From contig NZ_JAURWA010000040.1 in NCBI RefSeq assembly GCF_030655195.1, positions 1 to 39,737 of the forward strand: a DNA stretch of 39,737 nt, read 5' to 3'. Origin of the DNA: Patulibacter sp. GTDB lineage: Bacteria; Actinomycetota; Thermoleophilia; Solirubrobacterales; Solirubrobacteraceae. Positions 33,420 to 39,737 of the stretch are shown here, one piece after another (within the stretch, counting starts at the first letter, position 1; each line of letters opens with the position of its first letter). Position numbers and translations under genes: made by a program. Below the pieces are notes generated by a model. That model saw only the letters and a list, made by a program, of their open reading frames with translations, was not told the origin of the DNA and did no database searches.

Positions 33420-34799
33420 ATGGCTCAGTACGACACCATCGTCATCGGTTCCGGTCCGGGCGGCTACGTGGCCGCGATCCGTGCCGCGCAGCTCGGGCTG
33501 AAGACCCTGGTGATCGAGAAGGCCGTCGTCGGCGGACGCTGCCCCACCGTGGCGTGCATCCCCGCGAAGGTCGTCCTGCGGTCGGCGGACATCCTCACCG
33601 AGGCCCGCGACGCCGGTGACTTCGGCCTGAAGATCGAGAACATCGAGGTCGACTTCGGCGGCATCGCCGACCGGCGCGAGAAGGTCATCGGCCAGCTCAC
33701 CGGCGGCGTCGCGCAGCTGCTGAAGAAGAACGAGATCGAGTACCTCGAGGGCGAGGCGTCGCTCAACGCCGACGGCGGCGTGACCGTCGACGGCGAGACG
33801 CACACCGCGTCCAAGGGCGTGCTGCTGGCCACCGGCTCGGTCCGCCGGTCGATCCCGGGCGTCGAGTACGGCGGCCGCGTGATCGGCACGGAGGAGGCCT
33901 GGGCGTTCAACGAGCTGCCCGGCTCCATCGCGGTCGTCGGCGCCGGCGCGTCGGGCACCGAGATCGCCTCCGCGTACGCCCGCCTGGGCTCGAAGGTCCA
34001 GCTGTTCGAGTTCCTCGACCGCGTGCTGCCGGGCGAGGACGTCGACATCTCCCGCGTCGCCAACCGCGAGTTCAAGAAGCAGGACATCGAGGTCCACGTC
34101 TCGACGAAGGTCGCGGACGTCGAGACCTCCGACAGCGGCGTCACGTTCTCGTTCCAGAAGGGCGAGGACGAGAAGCAGCAGGGTCAGGCGGACTGGCTGA
34201 TCATCGCCACCGGCCGCGGCCCGGACGTCGAGGCGCTCGGCCTCGACGCGGCCGGTGTGAAGCTCGACGACAAGGGCCTGATCGCCGTCGACGGCCGCCT
34301 GCGCACGTCGGCGAAGGGCATCTGGGCCATCGGCGACCTCGTCCCCGGTCCGGCGCTCGCGCACAAGGCGTCGGACGAGGGCGTCGTCGCCGCGGAGGAC
34401 ATCGCCGGGCAGAAGACGCACCCGATCTCCTACGTCGACATCCCGCGCGCCACGTTCTGCAAGCCCAACGTCGCGTCGTTCGGCCTGACCGAGGCGCAGG
34501 CCAAGGAGCAGGGCTACGACGTCGTCGTCGGCAAGGTCCCGTACGGCTCCGTCGGCGGCGGCACCGTCTACGGCGAGGGCGGCACCGTCAAGATCATCGG
34601 CGACAAGAAGTACGGCGAGCTGCTCGGCGGCCACATCGTCGGCGCGAAGGCGACCGAGATGATCCAGGAGCTCGTCAACGTCAAGGCGCTCGAGGGCGGC
34701 TACGCCGAGGTCGCCCGCTCGGTGCACGGTCACCCGACGCTGTCGGAGGCCGTCCTGGAGGCCGCGCGCGCGGCCGACGGCTGGCTCATCCACGGCTGA
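33420..34799 (+). CDS. lpdA: Dihydrolipoyl dehydrogenase
   Basis: A 459-residue FAD enzyme (E3) that reoxidises dihydrolipoamide of 2-oxoacid dehydrogenase complexes, passing electrons to NAD. The FAD motif is IVIGSGPGGYVAAIRAAQLG (7-26). The redox disulfide is C41-x4-C46 (GRCPTVACIPAK) in place of the common GGTCLNVGCIPSK. NAD-binding is IAVVGAGASGTEIASAYARLG, and the catalytic H438 and E443 lie in HGHPTLSEA. The divergent disulfide flank (Pro-Thr-Val-Ala) is unusual but keeps both Cys residues. A DsbA-like gene follows 3 nt after the stop. E2 genes lie 2 kb downstream, so an E3-E2 functional link is likely although they are not one operon. Confidence 0.93.
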   Translation: MAQYDTIVIGSGPGGYVAAIRAAQLGLKTLVIEKAVVGGRCPTVACIPAKVVLRSADILTEARDAGDFGLKIENIEVDFGGIADRREKVIGQLTGGVAQLLKKNEIEYLEGEASLNADGGVTVDGETHTASKGVLLATGSVRRSIPGVEYGGRVIGTEEAWAFNELPGSIAVVGAGASGTEIASAYARLGSKVQLFEFLDRVLPGEDVDISRVANREFKKQDIEVHVSTKVADVETSDSGVTFSFQKGEDEKQQGQADWLIIATGRGPDVEALGLDAAGVKLDDKGLIAVDGRLRTSAKGIWAIGDLVPGPALAHKASDEGVVAAEDIAGQKTHPISYVDIPRATFCKPNVASFGLTEAQAKEQGYDVVVGKVPYGSVGGGTVYGEGGTVKIIGDKKYGELLGGHIVGAKATEMIQELVNVKALEGGYAEVARSVHGHPTLSEAVLEAARAADGWLIHG

Positions 34800-34802
34800 G
34801 CG

Positions 34803-35525
34803 ATGACGACCCCCGAGGAGTCCCCGCTGGCGATCACGCGGGTGACTCCCGGGGCCGCCGGCGAGGGTCACGACCACGACGCCGGGACCAAGCGCGACCA
34901 CGACCACGACGCGGCCCCCGTGCCGGGCGACGAGGGCCCGCCCGCGTTCTTCTTCGACTTCGGCGACCCCGAGTCGTACCTCGCCGCCGAGCGCGTGCTG
35001 CAGACGCTGCCGGTCGCGACCCCGTGGGTGCCGATCGACTCGTCGCGTCTGCCGGAGTCGACGTGGTCCGGGTCCCGCGGCGCCGAGGACGAGGCCGCCG
35101 CACGTGCGCGCATCGAGGTGACCGCCGCCGAGCGGGGCCTGCAGCCCGTGCGCTGGCCGGCGACGGTGCCGCCCGACACCCGCAAGGCGCTCCTGGCCGC
35201 GTGGTACGCCAAGGGCATCGGCCGGGTCGTGTCGTTCAGCCTGCCGGCCTTCCGCCAGGCCTTCGCGGGCGGCCACGACCTCGGCAGCGAGACCCCGGTC
35301 CTGCTGGCGGCGTCGGCGTGCGAGATGCATCCGCGGGCGATCGTGCAGGCCTTCGGGCGCCCCGTGATCGCCGCGGCCCTGGACGACGCGACGGACCGCG
35401 CGATCGCGGCCGGCGTCCGTCGGGTCCCGGCGATCTGGACGGGCGACCGGGTGTTCCACGGCGACGCGGGCGTGGACGAGGCCGCGGCGCACCTGGCGTC
35501 GCGGGCGGCCGCCGAGCCGACCTGA
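34803..35525 (+). CDS. DsbA-fold / 2-hydroxychromene-2-carboxylate isomerase-like protein
   Basis: A 240-residue thioredoxin-fold protein of the DsbA/HCCA-isomerase group. An unusual N-terminal tail carries two His-Asp clusters (GHDHDAG and RDHDHDAA, about 22-38), a possible metal-binding tether. The fold begins at FFFDFGDPESYLAAERVL (about 50-67), typical of HCCA isomerases, and ends with RRVPAIWTGDRVFHGDAG before the last helices. There is no CxxC; the only Cys lies in the middle (ASACEMHP). Thiol-disulfide exchange is thus unlikely, and glutathione- or other thiol-dependent isomerisation fits better. Its ATG is 3 nt after the lpdA stop, so the two are coupled, which suggests use of the same thiol or cofactor pool. 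Confidence 0.75.
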   Translation: MTTPEESPLAITRVTPGAAGEGHDHDAGTKRDHDHDAAPVPGDEGPPAFFFDFGDPESYLAAERVLQTLPVATPWVPIDSSRLPESTWSGSRGAEDEAAARARIEVTAAERGLQPVRWPATVPPDTRKALLAAWYAKGIGRVVSFSLPAFRQAFAGGHDLGSETPVLLAASACEMHPRAIVQAFGRPVIAAALDDATDRAIAAGVRRVPAIWTGDRVFHGDAGVDEAAAHLASRAAAEPT

Positions 35526-35527
35526 CG

Positions 35528-35617
35528 TCGGGGCGGGGCCCGGTCCCTCTCCGGGTGCGCCGAGCCCTGCCGTCTCCTGACCCGGTTCCGGCCCGAGACG
35601 CTCGGGGCGGGGCCCGG
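35528..35617. repeat. 16-bp direct repeat between convergent genes
   Basis: TCGGGGCGGGGCCCGG occurs at 35528-35543 and 35602-35617, each followed by pyrimidine-rich bases. The copies lie in the 99 bp between stops at 35525 and 35625. They contain GGGGCCC self-pairing cores and may serve as terminators for the two directions. Confidence 0.45.
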
Positions 35618-35624
35618 CCTCCTC

Positions 35625-35876
35625 TCACTCCATGTCGAGGCCCAGGTCGAGCTGCTCCTCGTGCTCGTCCGGGTCGGCCTGCCGACGGCGGCGGGCCGCC
35701 TTCTTCCAGTGGCGGACGAGCTCGCGAGACGTCGCCGTGCGCCACGAGACGCCCCGGCAGACGGGCTCGATCCGCACGTCGCCACCGGGCTCGACTCCGA
35801 GGACGAGCGCCATGAAGCGCCGACCCTTCTTGTCGACCTCGACGATGTCCCCCGTCTCGATGGGCGCCCGACGCAC
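35625..35876 (-). CDS. Small conserved-looking basic protein (83 aa), SH3/KOW-like
   Basis: The 83-residue product begins with a likely five-strand beta barrel: IETGDIVEVDKKGRRFMALVLGVEPGGDVRIEPV (6-39), where the Gly-Asp/Lys-Lys-Gly-Arg layout resembles KOW/SH3-like RNA- or protein-binding folds. It is followed by a WRTATSRELVRHWKK segment and a charged tail (ARRRRQADPDEHEEQLDLGLDME). GTG 35876 lies 6 nt after TAGCCT (reverse strand 35883-35888). The same hexamer and spacing precede argF, which strongly supports the gene. It has no known function that I can name. It is divergent from the phosphoesterase and convergent with the DsbA-like gene. Confidence 0.75.
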   Translation of the reverse strand: MRRAPIETGDIVEVDKKGRRFMALVLGVEPGGDVRIEPVCRGVSWRTATSRELVRHWKKAARRRRQADPDEHEEQLDLGLDME

Positions 35877-35955
35877 GCGGCGAGGCTAGAGCCTGCCCCG
35901 GACGCCCCGCGGGGCGGCGAGCCGTTCGGATCGACCGTTCCGCACCTCGCACCCG

Positions 35956-35982
35956 TCGACGTTCACATGACGGAAACGTCGA
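35956..35982. promoter_or_regulatory. 8-bp inverted repeat TCGACGTT-N11-AACGTCGA near the phosphoesterase start
   Basis: Arms are 35956-35963 and 35975-35982. The first possible start codon (ATG 35967) lies in the loop. If translation begins at GTG 36003 the repeat lies over the core promoter, which would make it an operator. Otherwise it is an mRNA hairpin over the start codon. Confidence 0.4.
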
Positions 35983-36545
35983 TGCGCGAGGATCAGGGCA
36001 CCGTGGACCTGGTGCCCGACCCCGCCGACGATCCGCAGGCGCCGGCCGACGCGCGGATCGCGCTCCTCAGCGACACCCACTTCCCGCAGCGCGGCCGCCG
36101 ACTCTCGGCCGAGGTGCGCGCCCACCTCGCGGACGCGACGGCGATCGTCCACGCCGGCGACCTCTGCGACCTCGAGGCGCTCGAGGAGCTGCGGGCCGTC
36201 GGCCCGCCGGTCCACGTCGTCCTGGGCAACAACGACGACGAGCTCGAGGCCCGGCTGCCCGAGCAGGAGAGCGTCACGATCGCCGGCGTCCGGATCGGCA
36301 TCGTGCACGACGCGGGGCCGCGGAACGGCCGCCTGGCCCGCCTGCGACGCCGCTTCCCCGACCACGACGTCGTGGTCTTCGGCCACAGCCACATCCCGCT
36401 GCACGAGCAGGACGACGACGGCTTCCAGATCGTCAACCCCGGCAGCGCGACCGACCACCGCGGCCGGTGGCCGGTCCACACCGTCGGCGAGCTGCGCGTC
36501 CGCGACGGGGCCGCGACGTTCGCGCTGATCGACCTGCCGACGTGA
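35967..36545 (+). CDS. YfcE/MJ0936-like metallophosphoesterase
   Basis: A 192-residue cytosolic calcineurin-like phosphoesterase with a two-metal site. Motifs in order: RIALLSDTHFP (Asp and His; about 30-40), AIVHAGDLCD (about 59-68), VVLGNNDDE (about 80-88), GIVHDAG (about 110-116), VVVFGHSHIP (about 133-142) and NPGSA. The length is typical of YfcE enzymes that act on phosphodiesters. The start is uncertain. ATG 35967 gives the N-terminal tail MTETSMREDQG and lacks a Shine-Dalgarno sequence. GTG 36003 would follow a GAGGAT hexamer (35988-35993) by 9 nt, giving 180 residues. An inverted repeat surrounds the earlier ATG. It is divergent from the 83-aa gene; no operon partner is evident. Confidence 0.88.
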   Translation: MTETSMREDQGTVDLVPDPADDPQAPADARIALLSDTHFPQRGRRLSAEVRAHLADATAIVHAGDLCDLEALEELRAVGPPVHVVLGNNDDELEARLPEQESVTIAGVRIGIVHDAGPRNGRLARLRRRFPDHDVVVFGHSHIPLHEQDDDGFQIVNPGSATDHRGRWPVHTVGELRVRDGAATFALIDLPT

Positions 36546-36636
36546 CCAGCGGGCCGCGCTGCCCGCCTGGCCGCGCCGGGCGACGGCCGCGCTGACCGCC
36601 GAGTCGGGCCGGGCGACGGGCGTGGCCACCGCCGTG

Positions 36637-36665
36637 CGTCCGGTCGGACACCCCCCGACCGGACG
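36637..36665. terminator. 11-bp inverted repeat between phosphoesterase and E2 genes
   Basis: CGTCCGGTCGG (36637-36647) pairs perfectly with CCGACCGGACG (36655-36665) across a 7-nt loop. It lies 91 bp after the phosphoesterase stop and 75 bp before the -10 of the E2 gene. Terminator or upstream operator cannot be distinguished. Confidence 0.45.
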
Positions 36666-36752
36666 TGGTCCGGCCGCGGGCCCCCGCCGGGCGTCGGGTC
36701 CTTCGTGACCGGGCTCCCCGCGCGCGCGAAGACCGCCCCTACGGTGGTCGCC

Positions 36753-37988
36753 ATGCCCGAGGTCCTCATGCCCCGGCTCTCCGACGCCACGACGGAAGCC
36801 ACGATCGTCGCCTGGCTCGTCCCCGACGGCTCGAGCGTCCGGATCGGCGACGAGGTCGTCGAGATCGAGTTCGACAAGGCCACCACGGCCTGGCCCGCCG
36901 ACGCCGACGGCGTCCTCTCGATCGCCGTCCCCGCGGGCCGCACGGTCTGCCCCGGCACCGCCATCGCACGGATCGGCGCGGTCGACGGGGGCGCGGCGAT
37001 CCCGGCCGGCGAGGGTCCGTCGGCGGTCGACTCCCCGTCGGACGACCCGGTCGGTGGGGGCGCGGCGGGCACCCCCGTCGAGGCGAGGACGTCGGTCTCC
37101 TCGGCCGGGGCGACGTCGTCGGACGTCCCGGTCGAGGCGGGCCCGGCGGGCCCCCTGGCCGGGGTGGTGCCGGCGGTCTCGCCCGCCGAGGAGGCTTCGG
37201 CGGACACCGCGGTCGCGGCGGCGTCCGCGTCGACGACCGCCCCCGTCGTCGACCCGACGGCGCCGGGCCCCGCCGCGCCCCTCGACGCCGAGGCCCCGAC
37301 GCTCCGCACGCCGTCGCGGATCGAGCGGCTCGTCAGCGACCGCATGGTGCAGAGCCGCACCGAGATCCCCGAGTTCACGGTCTCGGTCGAGATCGACATG
37401 GGCGCGGCGCTCGCGATGCGCGGCGACCTCAAGGCGGTCGGCGCCCCGGGCGGCGGCGGGCGCACCCCGTCGGTCAACGACCTCTTCGTCAAGGCGTGCG
37501 CCCTGGCGCTGATCGACCACCCGCGCATCCGCAGCGCGTGGACCGACGACGGCGTCCTGCAGCACGAGCGGATCGACGTCGGCGTGGCGGTGGCCACCGA
37601 CGACGGCGGCCTGGTCGTCCCCGTCGTCCGCGGCGCCGACCGCAGCGGCCTGGCCGCGCTGGCCGCACAGACCCGTGAGCTGACCGGTCGCGCCCGCAAG
37701 GGCCGGATCACCCCGGCGGAGATGAGCGGCGCGACGTTCTCGATCAGCAACCTCGGCGCCATGGGCGTGTCGCACTTCACCGCGATCATCGGTCCCCGGC
37801 AGGGCGCGATCCTGGCCGTCGGCGCGACGATCGACCGGTTCGTGCCGGTCGGTGGCGAGCCGGTCCTGCGACCGATCTGCACCGTCACCCTGAGCAGCGA
37901 CCACCGCGTGATCTACGGCGCGCACGCCGCGGCGTTCCTCGAGCGTCTGCGGACGATCCTCGAGCACCCCGGCGCCCTGGCCTTCTGA
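36753..37988 (+). CDS. Lipoyl-bearing E2 acyltransferase of a 2-oxoacid dehydrogenase complex (variant active site)
   Basis: A 411-residue protein. The lipoyl domain (1-77) carries the attachment lysine K42 in EIEFDKATTAW. A long Ala/Pro/Ser/Val-rich swinging linker (about 78-190) follows. The CAT-like catalytic domain (about 195-411) includes TPSVNDLFVKACALAL, DDGGLVVPVVRGAD, MSGATFSISNLGAMGVSHFTAII and the terminal SSDHRVIYGAHAAAFL. The active His is H384, but the usual Asp of DHRxxDG is Tyr388. No peripheral subunit-binding domain (the short module that recruits E1 or E3) is recognised. ATG 36753 follows TACGGT (36740-36745) by 7 nt. The E2-like gene lies 53 bp downstream, and lpdA (E3) 2 kb upstream. 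The substrate class (pyruvate or branched-chain 2-oxoacid) is undetermined. Confidence 0.85.
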   Translation: MPEVLMPRLSDATTEATIVAWLVPDGSSVRIGDEVVEIEFDKATTAWPADADGVLSIAVPAGRTVCPGTAIARIGAVDGGAAIPAGEGPSAVDSPSDDPVGGGAAGTPVEARTSVSSAGATSSDVPVEAGPAGPLAGVVPAVSPAEEASADTAVAAASASTTAPVVDPTAPGPAAPLDAEAPTLRTPSRIERLVSDRMVQSRTEIPEFTVSVEIDMGAALAMRGDLKAVGAPGGGGRTPSVNDLFVKACALALIDHPRIRSAWTDDGVLQHERIDVGVAVATDDGGLVVPVVRGADRSGLAALAAQTRELTGRARKGRITPAEMSGATFSISNLGAMGVSHFTAIIGPRQGAILAVGATIDRFVPVGGEPVLRPICTVTLSSDHRVIYGAHAAAFLERLRTILEHPGALAF

Positions 37989-38041
37989 GCCGGGGCGGGG
38001 CGGACGGGCTCGCGTCGACGACGTGCCATGCTCGATCACGC

Positions 38042-38776
38042 ATGAGCGAGCCCACCGATCTCGTCACCCCGCCCGCCGACGTCACGGTCGCCGAGGGCAC
38101 CAAGCGCGGCACCGCGACGACGAGGGTGCCCACGCGCGTGCAGACCGCCATCGCGCGCCGCATGGCCGAGGTGCGGGCGACCGTCCCCACGTGGACCGCG
38201 TCCGTCGACGTCGACGTCCAGGACCTGACCTCGCAGCTGACCGGCGGGGCGGTGCTCCTCGACGCGGTCGCCAAGGCGGTCGGCGTGTCGCTGCGGACCC
38301 ACGAGCGCCTGAACGGGGCGTGGCGCGACGGCGGACTCGAGACCTGGACGCAGGCCAACCTCGCGCTGGCGGTGGACCTGGCCGGCGAGTCGATCGTCCT
38401 GCCGACGATCCTCGACGCCGGCGGACAGTCCATCGAGGGCATCGCGGTCCGGCGCGCCGAGCTGCAGGCCAAGGCCCGGGAGGGCAGCCTGCGGGCGCCG
38501 GACAGCGCGGGCCCGACCTTCGCCCTGATCGACGGCGGTCCCGACGGCGCCGACCGCTTCGACGCGATCATGCCGCCCGGCATCGGCGCGGCCCTCGCGA
38601 TCGGCGCCCCCCGCCGCCGGCCCTGGGTGGTCGGCGAGGAGGTCCTCCCCCGCCTGGTCGTCACGCTCACCCTGACCGCGGACCACCGCGCGATCTACCC
38701 GTCGCACGGCGGCTCGTTCCTGCGCTCCGTCGCGGACCTCCTCGAGGAGCCCAGCGGCATCCTCGGCGCGGCGTAG
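38042..38776 (+). CDS. Stand-alone E2 catalytic-domain paralogue without lipoyl domain
   Basis: A 244-residue protein that matches only the acyltransferase (CAT-like) domain of E2. TTRVPTRVQTAIARRMAEVRATVPTWTASVDVDV (about 24-57) aligns with the E2 domain start, and LTADHRAIYPSHGGSFL (about 211-227) with its end. The His is H215, while the position of the usual catalytic Asp is Tyr219, as in the neighbouring E2. The Gly of DG is Pro220. The SNLGAMG region is replaced by FALIDGGPDGADRFDAI. It has neither lipoyl nor subunit-binding domain. ATG 38042 is 9 nt after CATGCT. It is probably a duplicate of the upstream gene, perhaps a structural or regulatory partner in a mixed E2 core. Confidence 0.8.
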   Translation: MSEPTDLVTPPADVTVAEGTKRGTATTRVPTRVQTAIARRMAEVRATVPTWTASVDVDVQDLTSQLTGGAVLLDAVAKAVGVSLRTHERLNGAWRDGGLETWTQANLALAVDLAGESIVLPTILDAGGQSIEGIAVRRAELQAKAREGSLRAPDSAGPTFALIDGGPDGADRFDAIMPPGIGAALAIGAPRRRPWVVGEEVLPRLVVTLTLTADHRAIYPSHGGSFLRSVADLLEEPSGILGAA

Positions 38777-38824
38777 GCGGCACGCCACCCGCCGCGTCCC
38801 CGTCACCCGCCCCCGTCCCGGGCG

Positions 38825-39454
38825 TCAGTCCCCGTCGTCGCCCTCCTCGGCGACCTGGGCGTTCGGGCGGGTGTCGCTGTCGGTCCGGGCCCGCGGGACC
38901 CCGCCGTCGCGGCGCGCGATCGCGCACCAGGCGCGGTCGGGGCGGCCGAGCGGGAAGCAGACCCGCAGCACGTCGCGGGACAGGCGGCGGACGTCGGCCT
39001 CGTCGAGCCGGTCGGTGGCGTACTCCGGGGCGCGGCGCTCGGCCAGACGGACGGCGACGGCGACCATCCCGTCGTAGCGCTCCTGCTCCGCCACCACCGC
39101 GGGGCGGTGCAGGATCCCGCCCACGCAGAGCCCGAGCACGCCGACGCCGATCGCGAGGGTCGCCGCGCGGTCGCGGGCGACGAGCCGCGGGAGCGACGGG
39201 TCCCGCCGACGCAGGACGCGGGACCCGACGGCCGCACCCAGCAGGGCGAGTCCCGCGACCACCCCGATGAGGCCCGCGAACCGCGGCCACGACAGGCCCG
39301 GCGCACCCCCGGGCGGCAGCACGACGAGCAGCAGCGCCCCGGCCGCGACCCCGGCCACGAACGCCAGCCGTGCGCTGTCGCCGCGCACCCGCCAGCGGAG
39401 GCGCGCGAGCCAGAGGGGCGGCTCCCCCGCACGAGCGGATCGGGGCCGGCGCAT
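38825..39454 (-). CDS. Membrane protein with three or four helices, unknown function
   Basis: A 209-residue protein. A basic N-terminus (MRRPRSARAGEPP) leads to hydrophobic helices at about 32-48 (LAFVAGVAAGALLLVVL), 57-76 (FAGLIGVVAGLALLGAAVGS) and 94-112 (ATLAIGVGVLGLCVGGIL). The remaining about 95 residues are soluble and probably extracytoplasmic, with two Cys residues (RVCFPL, AWCAIARR) able to form a disulfide. The tail is acidic (VAEEGDDGD). I do not recognise the family. ATG 39454 lies 6 nt after TACGCT (reverse strand 39461-39466); the GTG farther upstream is rejected because the hexamer lies inside that reading. It is divergent from the gene at 39510. Confidence 0.72.
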   Translation of the reverse strand: MRRPRSARAGEPPLWLARLRWRVRGDSARLAFVAGVAAGALLLVVLPPGGAPGLSWPRFAGLIGVVAGLALLGAAVGSRVLRRRDPSLPRLVARDRAATLAIGVGVLGLCVGGILHRPAVVAEQERYDGMVAVAVRLAERRAPEYATDRLDEADVRRLSRDVLRVCFPLGRPDRAWCAIARRDGGVPRARTDSDTRPNAQVAEEGDDGD

Positions 39455-39509
39455 CGGTCGAGCGTACCCACGCACGCGGCCCGGCGAGCCCGTCCTCTAC
39501 GGTGGGCGG
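39455..39509. promoter_or_regulatory. Compact divergent leaderless promoter pair
   Basis: Leftward TACGCT lies on the reverse strand at 39461-39466, and rightward TACGGT at 39498-39503. Both end exactly 6 nt before their start codons (ATG 39454, GTG 39510), with only 55 bp between starts. The two -35 regions must overlap. Confidence 0.5.
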
Positions 39510-39737
39510 GTGGCTCCCTCAGGCCCTCCATCCGACCCGCCGGACCGCCCCGGCGACCCCCGCGATCGCGACGCCGACGACTGGGACTGGGGCGACGAGT
39601 GGGACGCCCCCGAACGGCCGGCCCCGGGCCGCCGGGCGGAGGTGGACGGCGGCGCGTCGGACGCCCGCGGCCCCGAGGCCCCGGACGCCCCCGTACGCCG
39701 CGGCTCCGACGGCCCCGACAGCAGCGGCGACGTCGGT
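39510..39737 (+). CDS. N-terminal part of an Asp/Pro/Trp-rich protein (cut by window end)
   Basis: The open frame of 76 codons runs to the window end without a stop. It begins VAPSGPPSDPP and is dominated by Asp, Pro, Arg and Gly, with a Trp cluster DWDWGDEWD at about residues 28-36. This looks like a disordered cytoplasmic tail in front of a domain not visible here. GTG 39510 follows TACGGT (39498-39503) by 6 nt, the same spacing as the leaderless neighbours, which is the main support for the start. No function can be given. Confidence 0.6.
   Translation, partial: MAPSGPPSDPPDRPGDPRDRDADDWDWGDEWDAPERPAPGRRAEVDGGASDARGPEAPDAPVRRGSDGPDSSGDVG

Overview
The window is a chromosomal stretch of a very G+C-rich actinobacterium (roughly three quarters G+C by eye, with G or C at nearly every third codon position). 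Gene content and protein style point to the class Thermoleophilia, order Solirubrobacterales (Patulibacter/Conexibacter-like). That placement is an inference from style, not from a marker gene. I see no tRNA, rRNA, CRISPR array, insertion sequence or prophage. It reads as core chromosome with 36 protein genes, two of them cut by the window ends.

Layout. 1-6.2 kb: a MauE/DoxX-like membrane protein (cut), a GT39-type glycosyltransferase, a UbiA-family polyprenyl-phosphate phosphoribosyltransferase, a CDP-alcohol phosphatidyltransferase and inositol-3-phosphate synthase (ino1). Together they suggest inositol-phospholipid and lipid-linked-sugar envelope synthesis. 6.4-10.1 kb: two secreted beta-propeller-like proteins, one with Ig-like repeats. 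10.3-16.4 kb: a rightward run with a glycosyltransferase-PHP fusion, a large membrane protein, a PAP2_3/Aur1-like phosphotransferase, a divergent uracil-DNA-glycosylase-fold protein and a membrane protein. 16.5-20.3 kb: quinone oxidoreductase divergent from a MarR regulator, a TrmA/RlmD-type RNA methyltransferase, then a gene-poor 0.4 kb that holds a well-formed promoter and two strong hairpins (candidate small RNA or 60-aa protein). 20.3-24.8 kb: LLM flavin oxidoreductase, a phasin-like protein, argF, an EEP-family hydrolase, a cupredoxin lipoprotein and a SnoaL-like protein. 24.9-32.7 kb: thiamine genes thiG, thiS, thiO and thiE, interleaved with a HAD hydrolase, an Orn/Lys/Arg-decarboxylase-family enzyme, an M48-like peptidase and a secreted protein. 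thiO is preceded by a divergent TPP riboswitch that I recognised by its CTGAGA core and paired arms. 32.7-39.7 kb: a membrane protein, lpdA with a coupled DsbA/HCCA-isomerase-like gene, a small conserved-looking protein, a YfcE-like phosphoesterase, two tandem E2-acyltransferase genes and two divergent genes at the right end.

The strongest window-wide signal is transcriptional. About 25 starts have a -10 hexamer of form TANNNT (or NANNNT) ending 6-9 nt (two cases 10-11 nt) before the ATG/GTG and no Shine-Dalgarno sequence, as expected for leaderless mRNAs. I used this to choose many starts. Only a minority (ino1, the two SD-led secreted proteins, the LLM gene, lpdA) have a 5' leader with an SD. 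The other main points are the ~480 bp ino1 upstream region with a repeated TGACCGNCGGTCGGCA motif, palindromic operator candidates, several short tandem repeats placed just after stop codons, and paired E2 proteins in which the usual active-site Asp of DHRxxDG is Tyr.
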